A stretch of DNA of 64,000 nucleotides from Aquimarina sediminis (lineage in GTDB: Bacteria > Bacteroidota > Bacteroidia > Flavobacteriales > Flavobacteriaceae), in NCBI RefSeq assembly GCF_002895435.1, contig NZ_POYJ01000005.1, forward strand, positions 1 through 64,000, read 5' to 3'. The translations under genes were made by a program, and so were the position numbers. This document shows positions 44,951 through 54,287 of the stretch, one piece after another; position 1 is the stretch's first letter, and each line of letters begins with the position of its first letter. The notes below the pieces were generated by a model. That model was given only the letters and a program-made list of their open reading frames with translations. It was not told the DNA's origin and did no database searches.

Positions 44951-46426
44951 TTATACTTTTTTAAATTCATTGGGAAAGTGTGAAGGATCAAAATCCCAAA
45001 AATAGGGTAATAGATAATAGGTGATCCCTATAATCAGAACGATGGATATAATGTTTAGCCAAAATCCTTTTTTCATCATATCCGGAATAGTTAGGTACCC
45101 AGAACCAAATACAATAGCATTAGGAGGAGTGGCAACAGGAAGCATAAAAGCACAAGATGCTGCGATAGTAGCTCCTACCATTAGTATAAAGGGATGTACA
45201 TCTAGGGATAGTGCCATTGAAGCTAATACGGGTAACAGCATTGAAGTTGTGGCAGTATTTGATGTGATTTCTGTTAAGAAATTTACTGCGGTAATGATAA
45301 AGACTAAAAGAGTAATCAGATAAACTCCTTGTAACAATGTCATTTGAGTACCAATCCATAAGGCTAACCCAGAAGCCTTAAAACCTGCAGCTAGCGCTAA
45401 ACCACCACCAAAAAGCAATAGAATACCCCAAGGTAGTTTTACAGCAGATTCCCAATTCATTAATGGTTTTCCTTTTTCTCTACTAGGTAGAAGAAAAAGA
45501 AGTATTGCGGCAGTAATAGCGATGATTGTATCATTAATAGCCGGGAATAAATATTGCAATAAAAAGGATCTGGTAATCCAGGCAAGAGCAGTACAAATAA
45601 AAACAGAAAGCACTAGTTTTTCTTCAAAAGAAATCTCGCCTAGCTCTTTTAATTGTCTGTTAACTTCGTGTTTTCCTCCCGGAAATTCTTTTTGAGTAAA
45701 AGTGAATGCTACCTGAACCAAATAACGCCAACAAATAATTAGAAGTAATATTGAAATGGGTAAACCTATTACAATCCAATTGGTAAATGTGATTTCGTAA
45801 CCATACATTTCTTTAACTACCCCTGCAAAAATGAGATTGGTAGGAGAGCCTATTAGAGAAGCTACCCCACCAATTGATGCGCTATATGCTATACTGAGCA
45901 TTAATGCTTTTCCAAATATTTTATTTTCATCTTCGATGGTATCAGGATTGTCTATAAGCTGGGTTATTATTGCAATACCAATAGGTAACATCATTACTGA
46001 TGTTGCCGTATTGGATATCCACATAGACAAAAACGCGGTAGCAACCATAAACCCCAGAATCATGGTTTTAACATTGGTTCCAATGATCTTTATAATGTTT
46101 AAAGCTATACGTTTATGTAAGTTCCATCTTTCTATTCCTATAGCTAATATAAATCCACCAGCATATAGAAAAACATTATGATTACCAAAGGCAGCTGTCG
46201 TAGTTTTTATATCTAAACCACCAGATAAAGGAAATAATATGATAGGTAATAATGAAGTAGCAGCGATTGGAATAGCTTCTGTAATCCACCATATTGCTAT
46301 CCATAGCGTACTAGCTAATATAGCATTGGCTTCTTTACTCAAACCATCCGGGTGAAAAAACAATAAAACGAGAATAAAAACTATGGGACCAGAAATAGCC
46401 CCTACTTTTTTGATACTTATATTCAT
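44951..46426 (-). CDS. DASS/SLC13-family sodium-coupled anion symporter
   Basis: The 491-residue protein has about 11-12 membrane helices and family signatures: STLWIAIWWITEAIPIAATSLLPI near the N-terminus, ASIGGVASLIGSPTNLIF (first SNT-like substrate loop) and FLTEITSNTATTSMLLPVLASMAL with TPPNAIVFGSGYLTI in the second half. It would take up a di- or tricarboxylate or sulfate with sodium through the inner membrane. It stands alone; no binding gene is near. Confidence 0.92.
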   Translation of the reverse strand: MNISIKKVGAISGPIVFILVLLFFHPDGLSKEANAILASTLWIAIWWITEAIPIAATSLLPIILFPLSGGLDIKTTTAAFGNHNVFLYAGGFILAIGIERWNLHKRIALNIIKIIGTNVKTMILGFMVATAFLSMWISNTATSVMMLPIGIAIITQLIDNPDTIEDENKIFGKALMLSIAYSASIGGVASLIGSPTNLIFAGVVKEMYGYEITFTNWIVIGLPISILLLIICWRYLVQVAFTFTQKEFPGGKHEVNRQLKELGEISFEEKLVLSVFICTALAWITRSFLLQYLFPAINDTIIAITAAILLFLLPSREKGKPLMNWESAVKLPWGILLLFGGGLALAAGFKASGLALWIGTQMTLLQGVYLITLLVFIITAVNFLTEITSNTATTSMLLPVLASMALSLDVHPFILMVGATIAASCAFMLPVATPPNAIVFGSGYLTIPDMMKKGFWLNIISIVLIIGITYYLLPYFWDFDPSHFPNEFKKV

Positions 46427-46689
46427 AATTATAATGAAATGGTGTTCATTTAAAAATTATTTGTCTTACAATCGATGAATAAAAGTATAGATAAAAGAAC
46501 TAAATCTTTATCTCAGGAAATAAAAAAATTATTTTATAAGGGTAAGAGAGCTTTAAAATATAATACGGTTTAAAAGATATAGCAGAAAATAACCAAGTTA
46601 ATACAGAACGTTATAGTTCTTTTTTGTTTATCATGATCCAAGAATAGGGATTATAAAACTAGCGCATTATGGTTTTTAAATTTTCTTTA

Positions 46690-47049
46690 TTACGGAGTCA
46701 TGATTTTTGATTTACTACCACTTCTAGTAGAAATAAGATTAAAATCTTTATCTACCTTAACAATAATTATTTTACTGGTACTTAGATTAACCATTTTCCA
46801 CCTAAACCCATATGATGTCTCAAAGATTGCTGACCTTGCCATTTTTCGCAAATCAATTTCATCAAGGTTTTCAACAATTTCATTTGCCAAAAGATCAAGT
46901 CCTCTTCGTTTAACTTCTTCTGTCGATAGCTTACGATCACGTGGATTTTGAACAGAATTAGTAGTAGAATATAAATAACTTTCAATTGAACTATTGGGAA
47001 ATATTAAAAAGGAAGAAAATAGTAGAAGAAATAGTACATAATTTTTCAT
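46690..47049 (-). CDS. Small secreted protein of unknown function
   Basis: The 119-residue protein has a signal peptide (MKNYVLFLLLFSSFLIFPNSS). The mature part has a helical stretch rich in Glu (STEEVKRRGLDLLANEIVENLDEIDLRKMARSAIF) and a short beta end (KIIIVKVDKDFNLISTRSG). No known motif. It is a single gene with 469 bp of gene-free sequence upstream. Confidence 0.6.
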   Translation of the reverse strand: MKNYVLFLLLFSSFLIFPNSSIESYLYSTTNSVQNPRDRKLSTEEVKRRGLDLLANEIVENLDEIDLRKMARSAIFETSYGFRWKMVNLSTSKIIIVKVDKDFNLISTRSGSKSKIMTP

Positions 47050-47518
47050 AATCTGACGATTTTTCTGAATTACATACTATGTTATTTACACATTATGCAA
47101 TCACATTGGGTTTACGTTTATTGTCATATGTATTTGTAATAGTGCTTTAACAATTATCTTTAAAAAGAGGGGTACATGTAAAATTAGCATATAAAAGCCC
47201 TTTTTGTTTTATTATTATGTTAAAAAAAAGGTAATTTTTCTTAAAATCGTAATTTTTGCTATGCCTTATTGTTCATTTCTTATAGAATGATTAATGTACC
47301 GTGATTTCAATAGAAGTGCTTTTTTATGATTAGAGAATTGTATTTGGATTAAAATTTTCCAAAACAAATGTTAATTCTCTTTTCTTAGAATAGATATAAG
47401 CATTTATCTCTTATAAAATGTACTAACTTTAGCTAATGAAGATCATGTAGCATTTTGAAGATATATAAGTCTCCAGCATGATTTGTAATAAATAGTGATT
47501 TGTTGTTATTGGATATTT
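47050..47518. other. Gene-free stretch before the VWA gene
   Basis: It holds the divergent promoters of the small secreted protein and the VWA/MoxR pair. TAACTTTA at 47424-47431 is one mismatch from the -7 consensus. Otherwise I see nothing certain. Confidence 0.4.
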
Positions 47519-48655
47519 ATGAAAATGAGAAAAAAGAAAGAGTTGTTTAAAAAAGGTTTTGCCTTTACAATATATGAAGCTCCTGAGCAATCCCCATTTG
47601 ATAAGCTCTTTGATATTTTTCGGGAAATTATTATTCATACTTCTGGGGATCTTGATGAAGCTTTGGACTGGATGAAAGAATTGGATAAAGAATATAAATT
47701 AACAAATGAGGAGTATACTTTAGATGATTTTGTGGAGGACCTGAAGAAAAAAGGATACATTCGTGAAGAAATAAAACCAGGAAGTAAAGGGGGAATGTCT
47801 ATTACGCCCAAAACCGAACAAGCCATACGAAAAAGAGCATTGGATCAAATCTTTGGTAAGCTAAAACGAAGTGGAGCAGGCAATCATAGAACGAGTTTTT
47901 TAGGAAAAGGAGATGAGCATTCTGGAGAATTTCGTAATTACCAATATGGTGATTCCTTAGAAAGAATCTCTATAACCGAAAGCCTAAAAAACGCACAGAT
48001 TAATCATGGTATAGGCGATCTAAATCTAACAGAAGATGATTTAATCGTAGAAGAAACACGGTTTAAAGCACAGATGAGTACAGTGTTGATGATTGATATC
48101 AGTCATAGTATGATTTTGTATGGAGAAGATCGCATTACTCCTGCAAAGAAAGTTGCTATGGCATTGGCAGAACTTATCACAACAAAATATCCAAAAGATA
48201 CATTAGATATATTAGTTTTTGGAAATGATGCCTGGTCAATTTCTATCAAAGATTTACCGTATCTTCAGGTTGGACCCTACCACACCAATACTGTAGCGGG
48301 GTTACAACTCGCTATGGATATGCTTCGTAGAAAACGTAATACAAATAAACAAATTTTTATGATCACAGACGGCAAACCTAGCTGCCTAAGAATGACCGAC
48401 GGGCAATATTATAAGAATAGTAATGGGTTAGATCGCCAGATAATAAACAAATGCTATATGATGGCTCAACAAGCTAGAAAATTGCATATACCAATAACTA
48501 CCTTTATGATTGCTCAAGACCCGTATTTAATGCAATTTGTAAGAGAATTTACACATGCTAATCAAGGAAAAGCATTTTATACCGGTCTTAAAGGATTAGG
48601 AGAAATGATTTTTGAAGATTATGAAACAAATAGAAAAAAAAGAATACGAAGATAA
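47519..48655 (+). CDS. VWA-domain protein paired with MoxR ATPase
   Basis: The start at ATG 47519 is chosen (an alternative ATG lies two codons on). The first 190 residues are charged and helical; a VWA domain follows with the metal-ion site D-I-S-H-S in LMIDISHSMILYG, a Thr in the next loop (YHTNTVAGL) and ITDGKPSC. VWA proteins of this kind act as substrate adaptors of MoxR AAA ATPases in metal insertion or complex assembly. The MoxR gene follows after 42 bp. No signal or membrane segment is seen, so it is cytoplasmic. Confidence 0.88.
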   Translation: MKMRKKKELFKKGFAFTIYEAPEQSPFDKLFDIFREIIIHTSGDLDEALDWMKELDKEYKLTNEEYTLDDFVEDLKKKGYIREEIKPGSKGGMSITPKTEQAIRKRALDQIFGKLKRSGAGNHRTSFLGKGDEHSGEFRNYQYGDSLERISITESLKNAQINHGIGDLNLTEDDLIVEETRFKAQMSTVLMIDISHSMILYGEDRITPAKKVAMALAELITTKYPKDTLDILVFGNDAWSISIKDLPYLQVGPYHTNTVAGLQLAMDMLRRKRNTNKQIFMITDGKPSCLRMTDGQYYKNSNGLDRQIINKCYMMAQQARKLHIPITTFMIAQDPYLMQFVREFTHANQGKAFYTGLKGLGEMIFEDYETNRKKRIRR

Positions 48656-48703
48656 ATTAATTCTGAACTCTATAATTAAGAGTTTTTAATTAGAATAATG
48701 TAT

Positions 48704-50167
48704 ATGAAAATTGAAAACATACAAACATTAGGGCAACTAAAAGAGTCTGGATATAGAAGTGTATCCATTAAAGAAGAACTTAGAAATAACCTAAGGGCTA
48801 AAATTAGCAGGAATGAAGAAACTTTTACAGGAATTCATGGGTATGAAAACACGGTTATTCCCGAACTAGAACGAGCAATTCTTTCTCGTCATAATATTAA
48901 TTTACTTGGTTTGCGTGGTCAGGCTAAAACCAGATTAGCGCGACAAATGATTAACCTTTTAGACGAGTGGATTCCTGTTGTAGAGGGATCCGAAATCAAT
49001 GATGATCCTTTTCGTCCAATATCTAGATACGCTATCAATATAATTAAGGAAAAAGGCGATAAAACATCAATAAGCTGGTTACATAGATCTGAACGTTTTG
49101 CAGAGAAACTTGCTACTCCAGATGTAACTGTAGCCGATATTATTGGAGATGTAGATCCAATCAAAGCTGCTAATCTAAAATTAAGCTATGCAGATGATAG
49201 GGTGATTCATTTTGGAATGATACCAAGAGCAAATAGAAGCATTTTTGTAATTAATGAATTACCAGATTTGCAAGCTCGTATACAGGTAGCATTATTTAAT
49301 ATTTTACAAGAAGGAGATATTCAAATTAGGGGGTTTAAGCTTAGATTACCACTAGATATACAATTTGTTTTTACTGCTAACCCTGAAGATTATACTAATC
49401 GAGGTAGTATTGTAACCCCATTAAAAGATAGAATAGGCTCCCAGATTTTAACCCATTATCCAGAGACTATTGAAATAGCAAAAACAATTACGCAGCAAGA
49501 AGCCAAATTAGACTCAAGACAAACAGATTTGGTTTATGTACCCGAAATAGCTAAAGATTTATTAGAACAGATTAGTTTTCAAGCACGAGAAAGCGAATTT
49601 ATTGATAATAAGAGTGGTATAAGTGCAAGAATGAGTATTACGGCTTATGAAAATTTGTTAAGTACTGCTGAGTATAGAGTCTTACGATCAGAGGATGAAC
49701 ATACAGTATTGAGATTAAGTGATTTTATTGGAGTTATACCAGCAATAACGGGTAAAGTAGAATTGGTATATGAAGGAGAACAGGAAGGAGCCGACACTGT
49801 TGCCCATTCCTTAATTACAGAAGCTATTAAAACTTTGTTTTTAGAGTATTTTCCCAAGATCGAAAAATTAGAAAAAGAAGATTATCAAAGCCCTTATCAA
49901 GACTTGATGAATTGGTTCTTTGAAGAAAATGGATTTGAACTACTAGACGATATTCCGGATAAAGAATATAAACAAAAACTGGATGAAATAGTTCCTCTTC
50001 AGAATTTAATTAACAAATACCAACCAGAAATTAGTAAAGAAGATAGCTATTTTATGAAAGAATTCTTATTGTGGGGGTTAGTAGAGTACAAAAAGCTAAG
50101 TAAGCACGGACTATCCGAAGGTTTTCATTTTAAAGATATGTACGGAAGTTATATTAGTGGACTATAG
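48704..50167 (+). CDS. MoxR-like AAA+ ATPase
   Basis: The start is ATG 48704 (MKIENIQTLGQL), with a Met two codons earlier possible. Residues 45-330 form an AAA+ module of the magnesium chelatase/MoxR type: LLGLRGQAKTRLA as Walker A, IPRANRSIFVINELPDLQARIQVALFNIL covering Walker B, and FVFTANPEDYTNRGSIVTPLKDRIGS (sensor 1 and Arg finger region). A helical lid follows. The Walker A Thr replaces the usual Ser/Thr pair partly. It works with the VWA partner as a remodelling chaperone. Client unknown. Confidence 0.88.
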   Translation: MKIENIQTLGQLKESGYRSVSIKEELRNNLRAKISRNEETFTGIHGYENTVIPELERAILSRHNINLLGLRGQAKTRLARQMINLLDEWIPVVEGSEINDDPFRPISRYAINIIKEKGDKTSISWLHRSERFAEKLATPDVTVADIIGDVDPIKAANLKLSYADDRVIHFGMIPRANRSIFVINELPDLQARIQVALFNILQEGDIQIRGFKLRLPLDIQFVFTANPEDYTNRGSIVTPLKDRIGSQILTHYPETIEIAKTITQQEAKLDSRQTDLVYVPEIAKDLLEQISFQARESEFIDNKSGISARMSITAYENLLSTAEYRVLRSEDEHTVLRLSDFIGVIPAITGKVELVYEGEQEGADTVAHSLITEAIKTLFLEYFPKIEKLEKEDYQSPYQDLMNWFFEENGFELLDDIPDKEYKQKLDEIVPLQNLINKYQPEISKEDSYFMKEFLLWGLVEYKKLSKHGLSEGFHFKDMYGSYISGL

Positions 50168-50205
50168 CAAATAGTTCTTGTATAAAAATATTAGGTATTT
50201 TTCGT

Positions 50206-50244
50206 AAACTCCATTTCCTTATAAAAAGGAAATGGAGTTTTTTT
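50206..50244 (+). terminator. Intrinsic terminator after MoxR gene
   Basis: A 15-bp stem (AAACTCCATTTCCTT / AAGGAAATGGAGTTT) with a 5-nt loop and a following T tract, 38 bp after the stop. Confidence 0.93.
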
Positions 50245-50304
50245 ATATATCAATGAGCATTGATATTAGTTGTTAGTTTGATTTCGTACTATAGTGTTTT
50301 TTAT

Positions 50305-50364
50305 TAAACGATATCGTTTATTTAAAATTTTATTATAAATTTGCTTTATAAACGTAATCGTCTA
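50305..50364 (+). promoter_or_regulatory. TetR promoter with two operators
   Basis: TAAACGATATCGTTTA (50305-50320) is a perfect 16-bp palindrome. A second, imperfect copy TAAACGTAATCGTCTA lies at 50349-50364, just before the ATG. A -7 element TAAATTTG (TAnnTTTG) at 50336-50343 lies between them. Palindromes flanking the promoter of a TetR gene are the usual autorepression layout. Confidence 0.8.
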
Positions 50365-50367
50365 ATA

Positions 50368-50919
50368 ATGCCAAAAATTGTTGCTCAAAAAACTGATTGG
50401 ATAAAGCTTGGATACACACTTTTCGCTGAACAGGGAATCTCTGGAATTGTTGTTGAAAAAATGGCCAAGAAATTAAATTGTAACAAGTCGAGTTTTTATT
50501 GGCATTTCAAAACAAAAAAAGTTTTCATAAATGAGATAATAGATTTTTGGGTTTTATCAGATACAGAACAGATAATTACATTGATTAATACTGAGAAAAC
50601 AGCAAAACAAAAATTTGAAACCTTAGTAGCTCTATCTTTTGTAAAAGACCCTTATCTCGATTTTATTTTCTACTTAAAAAGGTATGCACAGAAAGAGAAA
50701 ACCATCCAAAATATAATAGATAAAATTGACCATCAAAGAATTGAGTTTGTAGCTGATCTGTTACAAGAAATGGAATTTTCTAAAGAAGAAGCAAAAGTAA
50801 AATCTACTCTTTTTTATAAATATTTGATAGGATATCATGAGATGATACGTTACAAACAACAGAGTAAAAGCTACGTTAAAGAGGTGCTAGCAGAAATAAA
50901 TCATTTTATAAAATATTGA
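50368..50919 (+). CDS. TetR-family transcriptional repressor
   Basis: The start is ATG 50368 (MPKIVAQKTDWIKLGY); the upstream TTG frame is inside the operator. The TetR N-terminal helix-turn-helix is clear: LGYTLFAEQGISGIVVEKMAKKLNCNKSSFYWHF (split here only for length: recognition helix region NKSSFYWHFKTK). The ligand domain ends about residue 183. It probably represses itself and the following SRPBCC and membrane genes (gaps 91 and 4 bp) until a small ligand binds. Confidence 0.92.
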   Translation: MPKIVAQKTDWIKLGYTLFAEQGISGIVVEKMAKKLNCNKSSFYWHFKTKKVFINEIIDFWVLSDTEQIITLINTEKTAKQKFETLVALSFVKDPYLDFIFYLKRYAQKEKTIQNIIDKIDHQRIEFVADLLQEMEFSKEEAKVKSTLFYKYLIGYHEMIRYKQQSKSYVKEVLAEINHFIKY

Positions 50920-51010
50920 GAATGAATCAAAATAAACGTAGTGATTATAAGCAAAGGTTACATAGTATACTATTGATAAGTTTTTTTCCATTACTCTAAA
51001 TGCACAAAAA

Positions 51011-51445
51011 ATGAAAGAATATATAATTGAAACAAAGATTAATGCACCAAAAGAAGTTGTTTGGAAAACAATTACCAATTTTGAAGATTATCCTAGTTGG
51101 AATAGTATTTTGACAATGAAAAATAATGATAGCTTACAGGTCGGAAAGAAGTTTGACGTTACAATTCATAAGCCAAAAGGTAAAAAATCAAAATTTAAGG
51201 TGATTGCATTAAGCAAAAATGATAATAAATCGTTTTCTGCCAGACAAAAAGTTATGGGCAATTGGTTTTTATCGGCAACTCATCATTTTATTATTGAAGA
51301 AATCAATAAAAACCAGGTAATGTTTATTCAAAAATGGGAATTAAAAGGAATAGTTATCTCTTTGTTTAAAAAACAAATATTCAAAGAATTAGAAAGTTTT
51401 AATCAAATGAATGAGGAGCTTAAAAATCTATTAGAAAAAGAATAA
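51011..51445 (+). CDS. SRPBCC-family protein (polyketide cyclase-like)
   Basis: The 144-residue protein is a single START-like fold: IIETKINAPKEVVWKTITN, FEDYPSWNSILTMK, the long basic loop HKPKGKKSKFKVIALS, WFLSATHHFIIEE, and the last helix FKELESFNQMNEELKNLLE. It likely binds a hydrophobic ligand in the cytoplasm. It is part of the TetR unit and followed after 4 bp by a membrane protein. Confidence 0.87.
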   Translation: MKEYIIETKINAPKEVVWKTITNFEDYPSWNSILTMKNNDSLQVGKKFDVTIHKPKGKKSKFKVIALSKNDNKSFSARQKVMGNWFLSATHHFIIEEINKNQVMFIQKWELKGIVISLFKKQIFKELESFNQMNEELKNLLEKE

Positions 51446-51449
51446 TTTT

Positions 51450-51878
51450 ATGTTGCTAAAAATAGGAGGGATTGCTAATATTATTATTGCCGTAGCCCAT
51501 ATTATTGGATTGTTTTGGCCAGAAAAAATGTTTGAGATTACTGGAGTTGGAGAAAAAATGAAAGAACTCTCAGAGATTCATAACACTTTGCCATACTTAG
51601 TAACCATTTTTATCGCCATATTTTTTTGGATTTTCGGAATGTACGGACTTAATTCTGGTAATACATCTAAAAAATTACCGTATCCAAAATTAGGAGTTTT
51701 TATAATTGCAGGAATTTATCTTTTTCGTGCTATTGGCGAACAATCTTATAATATATATCACCAAACTACAACATCTTCAGAAACAAATCAATCAATAGTA
51801 GCTTTAGCAATTGGGCTTCTATTTTTATTTGGCGGATGTAAAACATGGAATAAGAACAAACTTGATTATACTGTATAA
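51450..51878 (+). CDS. Four-helix membrane protein of unknown function
   Basis: The 142-residue protein has four hydrophobic segments (MLLKIGGIANIIIAVAHIIGL, LVTIFIAIFFWIFGMYGL, LGVFIIAGIYLFRAIG, IVALAIGLLFLFGG). It is close to small DUF4345-like membrane families, although no exact family is certain. It starts 4 bp after the SRPBCC stop, so it is coupled with it and likely under TetR control. Confidence 0.72.
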   Translation: MLLKIGGIANIIIAVAHIIGLFWPEKMFEITGVGEKMKELSEIHNTLPYLVTIFIAIFFWIFGMYGLNSGNTSKKLPYPKLGVFIIAGIYLFRAIGEQSYNIYHQTTTSSETNQSIVALAIGLLFLFGGCKTWNKNKLDYTV

Positions 51879-51899
51879 ATAGGGTTGAAAAATACTTCT

Positions 51900-52931
51900 T
51901 TATGAATTTATAGCTCTACGTGCTATAAAATTGTAAAGAATAGATGGAGTGTTTTTGTTTTCCTCCCAACAGGTGTAAACAAGTTTGATTACATGATCAT
52001 CAAGAGAATCACATGCCTGCTTTAAAACAAATGACCAATCGTTATCTGTATTGGTTGAAGGAATTTCAGTATTTCTATATGGTAATCCTGTGCTTATTTG
52101 AGCCATTACTATGGCTTCCCAAAAGTATCTTAATGAGATATCATTATTTAAAAAGTATTTAGAAATTATTCTATAAGCATGGCAAGCAGTTACTGTATGT
52201 AATAATGTAAAATCATTTTTTTTTGCAAAAACTCCAAGGCAAAAATCTCTAATATCATTTAATGTTATCTTATGGGGCTGTATAATAACATTATCTTTTT
52301 GAATATTAGTATTGATTAGGGTTATTCTATCCGTTATAAGACCTATAGAAGAAGTGAAGTTTATAGCATAAGAATTTAATTTTGTTCTAATTTCTGCTAG
52401 ATTTTCAGCACTTTGCTCAAAGCTATTTCCTAATTCCAGATATTCAGAAGCCCAATACGCTAGTGACATTGCAATTTCTGGTTTATAATTTGTTTGTAAA
52501 GCATATGACAGCCTGATTATTGGATGAAAAGCAGAACCAGCTACCCCTTTAATTAAAATAGGAATAACTTCTCCCAGTAATTTTTCAGTTGATGTCTTTT
52601 CTAAAGCTTTAGAAAAGTAATAGAAATAATTCTCGAATTGATCCTTTTGTCCTAAGGTATCTTCCGAAAAATAGAAATCATTTTCTTGACTCCTATCTTT
52701 TCGATAGTCTAATTTGGATGTAGATCTTTCATAATAATTCTTTAACTGTAATTCAGAAGCACCCATGCAATCCAACGCAACTAAAGACATAGGTGTATGA
52801 GAGGAAATCCCATTGTTGTATGAAGGATGATACATTATCCCTTTTTTTAAAAAAAAATTACAAGAATTACTTATCATTATGAAGATGTATAGGGAAACTA
52901 ATTTGTTTAAATATACAAACTTTTGCAGCAT
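51900..52931 (-). CDS. Questin-oxidase-like protein
   Basis: Residues 33-343 fit the questin oxidase family (the fungal GedK-type enzyme that opens anthraquinone rings): YNNGISSHTPMSLVALDCMGAS near the start, IPILIKGVAGSAFHPIIRLSYAL in the centre, then LAYWASEYLELG and LLHTVTACHAYRIIS. The His of SSHTPM, FHP and HTVTACHAY are likely catalytic or metal ligands. A hydrophobic 32-residue stretch before Met33 may not be translated; ATG 52835 is an alternative start. It lies 14 bp after the ECF sigma gene. I propose oxidative cleavage of a quinone-like compound, but the bacterial substrate is unknown. Confidence 0.65.
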   Translation of the reverse strand: MLQKFVYLNKLVSLYIFIMISNSCNFFLKKGIMYHPSYNNGISSHTPMSLVALDCMGASELQLKNYYERSTSKLDYRKDRSQENDFYFSEDTLGQKDQFENYFYYFSKALEKTSTEKLLGEVIPILIKGVAGSAFHPIIRLSYALQTNYKPEIAMSLAYWASEYLELGNSFEQSAENLAEIRTKLNSYAINFTSSIGLITDRITLINTNIQKDNVIIQPHKITLNDIRDFCLGVFAKKNDFTLLHTVTACHAYRIISKYFLNNDISLRYFWEAIVMAQISTGLPYRNTEIPSTNTDNDWSFVLKQACDSLDDHVIKLVYTCWEENKNTPSILYNFIARRAINS

Positions 52932-52945
52932 TGGATAATGCTACA

Positions 52946-53743
52946 TTATTTTCTAGAAGTTTTATTAGTTGTCGTTTTATTTTCAGAAACTGCTTTTTCG
53001 GTTTGATTTATTAGGAAATTGTGAATGTTAAAACTGCTACAATTAATTGGGTCGATTGCTTTAATGATATTAGTTCTTAATTTATATAAGTTAAGATTTT
53101 TTTTATTTTTAGCAATTGAAACTAAAGTTAGTTGTGTATTTGTGTTTTTGTTTTTATTGTTTAATTCAGAGCATTGATAACAAGTTCCTTTCTTATTAAC
53201 CAAGGAGCATCTATTTTCAAAAATTGTATCCAAAGTTTTTCTGCCATTATGAAGATAATGCTTTACCTGACCATAACTTTTTTCTAGAATAGTACTTATT
53301 TCTTTTACTTTAAATGAATAAACATCTGCAAGGATAATTGCTATTTGTTGTTCAATAGTTAAAGTTTTTGCTAAACAGGTAAAGCAAAAATCTATATGTT
53401 CTTTTGCTTCATATTTCCCTAATTCGGGATTATTATAAATCTCTACAAAGTTATTTTTTGTTGTAGTATCCTGATGAATTGAAGTTTTGCATAAATCCTG
53501 AGCATTTATGGGCCATCTTTTTAGACTCTTTACATTGTTTCTGGCTACATTTACGCCAATCCCAAAAAGCCATGTTTTAAAGGATGATTCTCCCTTAAAT
53601 TTAGAAACATTTTTATAGGCAATAATAAAGGTTTCTTGAGCAAGATCCTCTGTTGTTTCTTTATTAGTTGTGAATCGGTAAAAGAATGATTTAAGATTAG
53701 GTAAATATTCTTTATACAAAACTTCAAATTCTTTATTTGTCAT
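52946..53743 (-). CDS. ECF RNA polymerase sigma factor with Cys-containing C-terminal extension
   Basis: Region 2 is clear (FEVLYKEYLPNLKSFFYRF, DLAQETFIIAYKNVSKFKGESSFKTWLFGIGVNVARN), and region 4 follows (LTIEQQIAIILADVYSFKVKEISTILEKSYGQVKHYLHNGRKTL). After it is an extension of about 80 residues with RCSLVNKKGTCYQCSELN, three Cys in C-x7-C-x2-C spacing plus one Cys pair (FCFTC) before region 4. No separate anti-sigma gene is next to it. The extension may act as an internal zinc or redox switch; this is inferred. It is sandwiched between an AHSA1-like gene and the questin-oxidase-like gene with gaps of 2 and 14 bp. Confidence 0.85.
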   Translation of the reverse strand: MTNKEFEVLYKEYLPNLKSFFYRFTTNKETTEDLAQETFIIAYKNVSKFKGESSFKTWLFGIGVNVARNNVKSLKRWPINAQDLCKTSIHQDTTTKNNFVEIYNNPELGKYEAKEHIDFCFTCLAKTLTIEQQIAIILADVYSFKVKEISTILEKSYGQVKHYLHNGRKTLDTIFENRCSLVNKKGTCYQCSELNNKNKNTNTQLTLVSIAKNKKNLNLYKLRTNIIKAIDPINCSSFNIHNFLINQTEKAVSENKTTTNKTSRK

Positions 53744-53745
53744 TC

Positions 53746-54135
53746 TTATTTTTTTAGATATTCCTTAATAGGATTCCAGTACAGGAAATCCCAGGCATCT
53801 TTATTTACGAATTGCCGAGCATTTTCGGGGATGTAAAGATGGTTCAGTTCGATTTCTGCATTATCATTAATTTGATTAAACTTTAGGATTACTAATGAAT
53901 CCATATCTTCAGGTTTCCATGGTCCGTCGGATCTCCATAGTTGAATAATGATATTGTCTTTTACAGAGTGAATTATTTTCCCATGTCTTTCTTTAAAAGT
54001 ACAATTTTTTAAAGAACACTCGCGAGCTTTTGGATGTACAGCCTCTTTATGTTTATGATCATCCATGTAGATATCGTATAATTCAGAAGCATTTCGGTTT
54101 TCAAATACCGTTTTTTGATAGATAGAATCGTTCAT
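53746..54135 (-). CDS. AHSA1-type SRPBCC protein
   Basis: The 129-residue protein shows an AHSA1/START-like pattern: NASELYDIYMDDHKHKEAV, KIIHSVKDNIIIQLWRSDGPWKPEDMDSLVILKF and a final helix (KDAWDFLYWNPIKEYLKK). The inserted piece KARECSLKNCTFKE has two cysteines not usual in the family. It is the first gene of the sigma/questin-oxidase unit and may bind the same hydrophobic compound that the oxidase uses. Confidence 0.75.
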   Translation of the reverse strand: MNDSIYQKTVFENRNASELYDIYMDDHKHKEAVHPKARECSLKNCTFKERHGKIIHSVKDNIIIQLWRSDGPWKPEDMDSLVILKFNQINDNAEIELNHLYIPENARQFVNKDAWDFLYWNPIKEYLKK

Positions 54136-54287
54136 TTTTTATTTTTTTAATAGTATATACTCTTTAGTGGAGTTTCAACTAAAAAATGATCGGATTCTAA
54201 AAATGTTAAGGTAATTTTTTCTTGTAGAGATATTGCACTGAAAATTACAGACTACTTTCAGTTTTTTGATTAATTCGATAATAGTAG

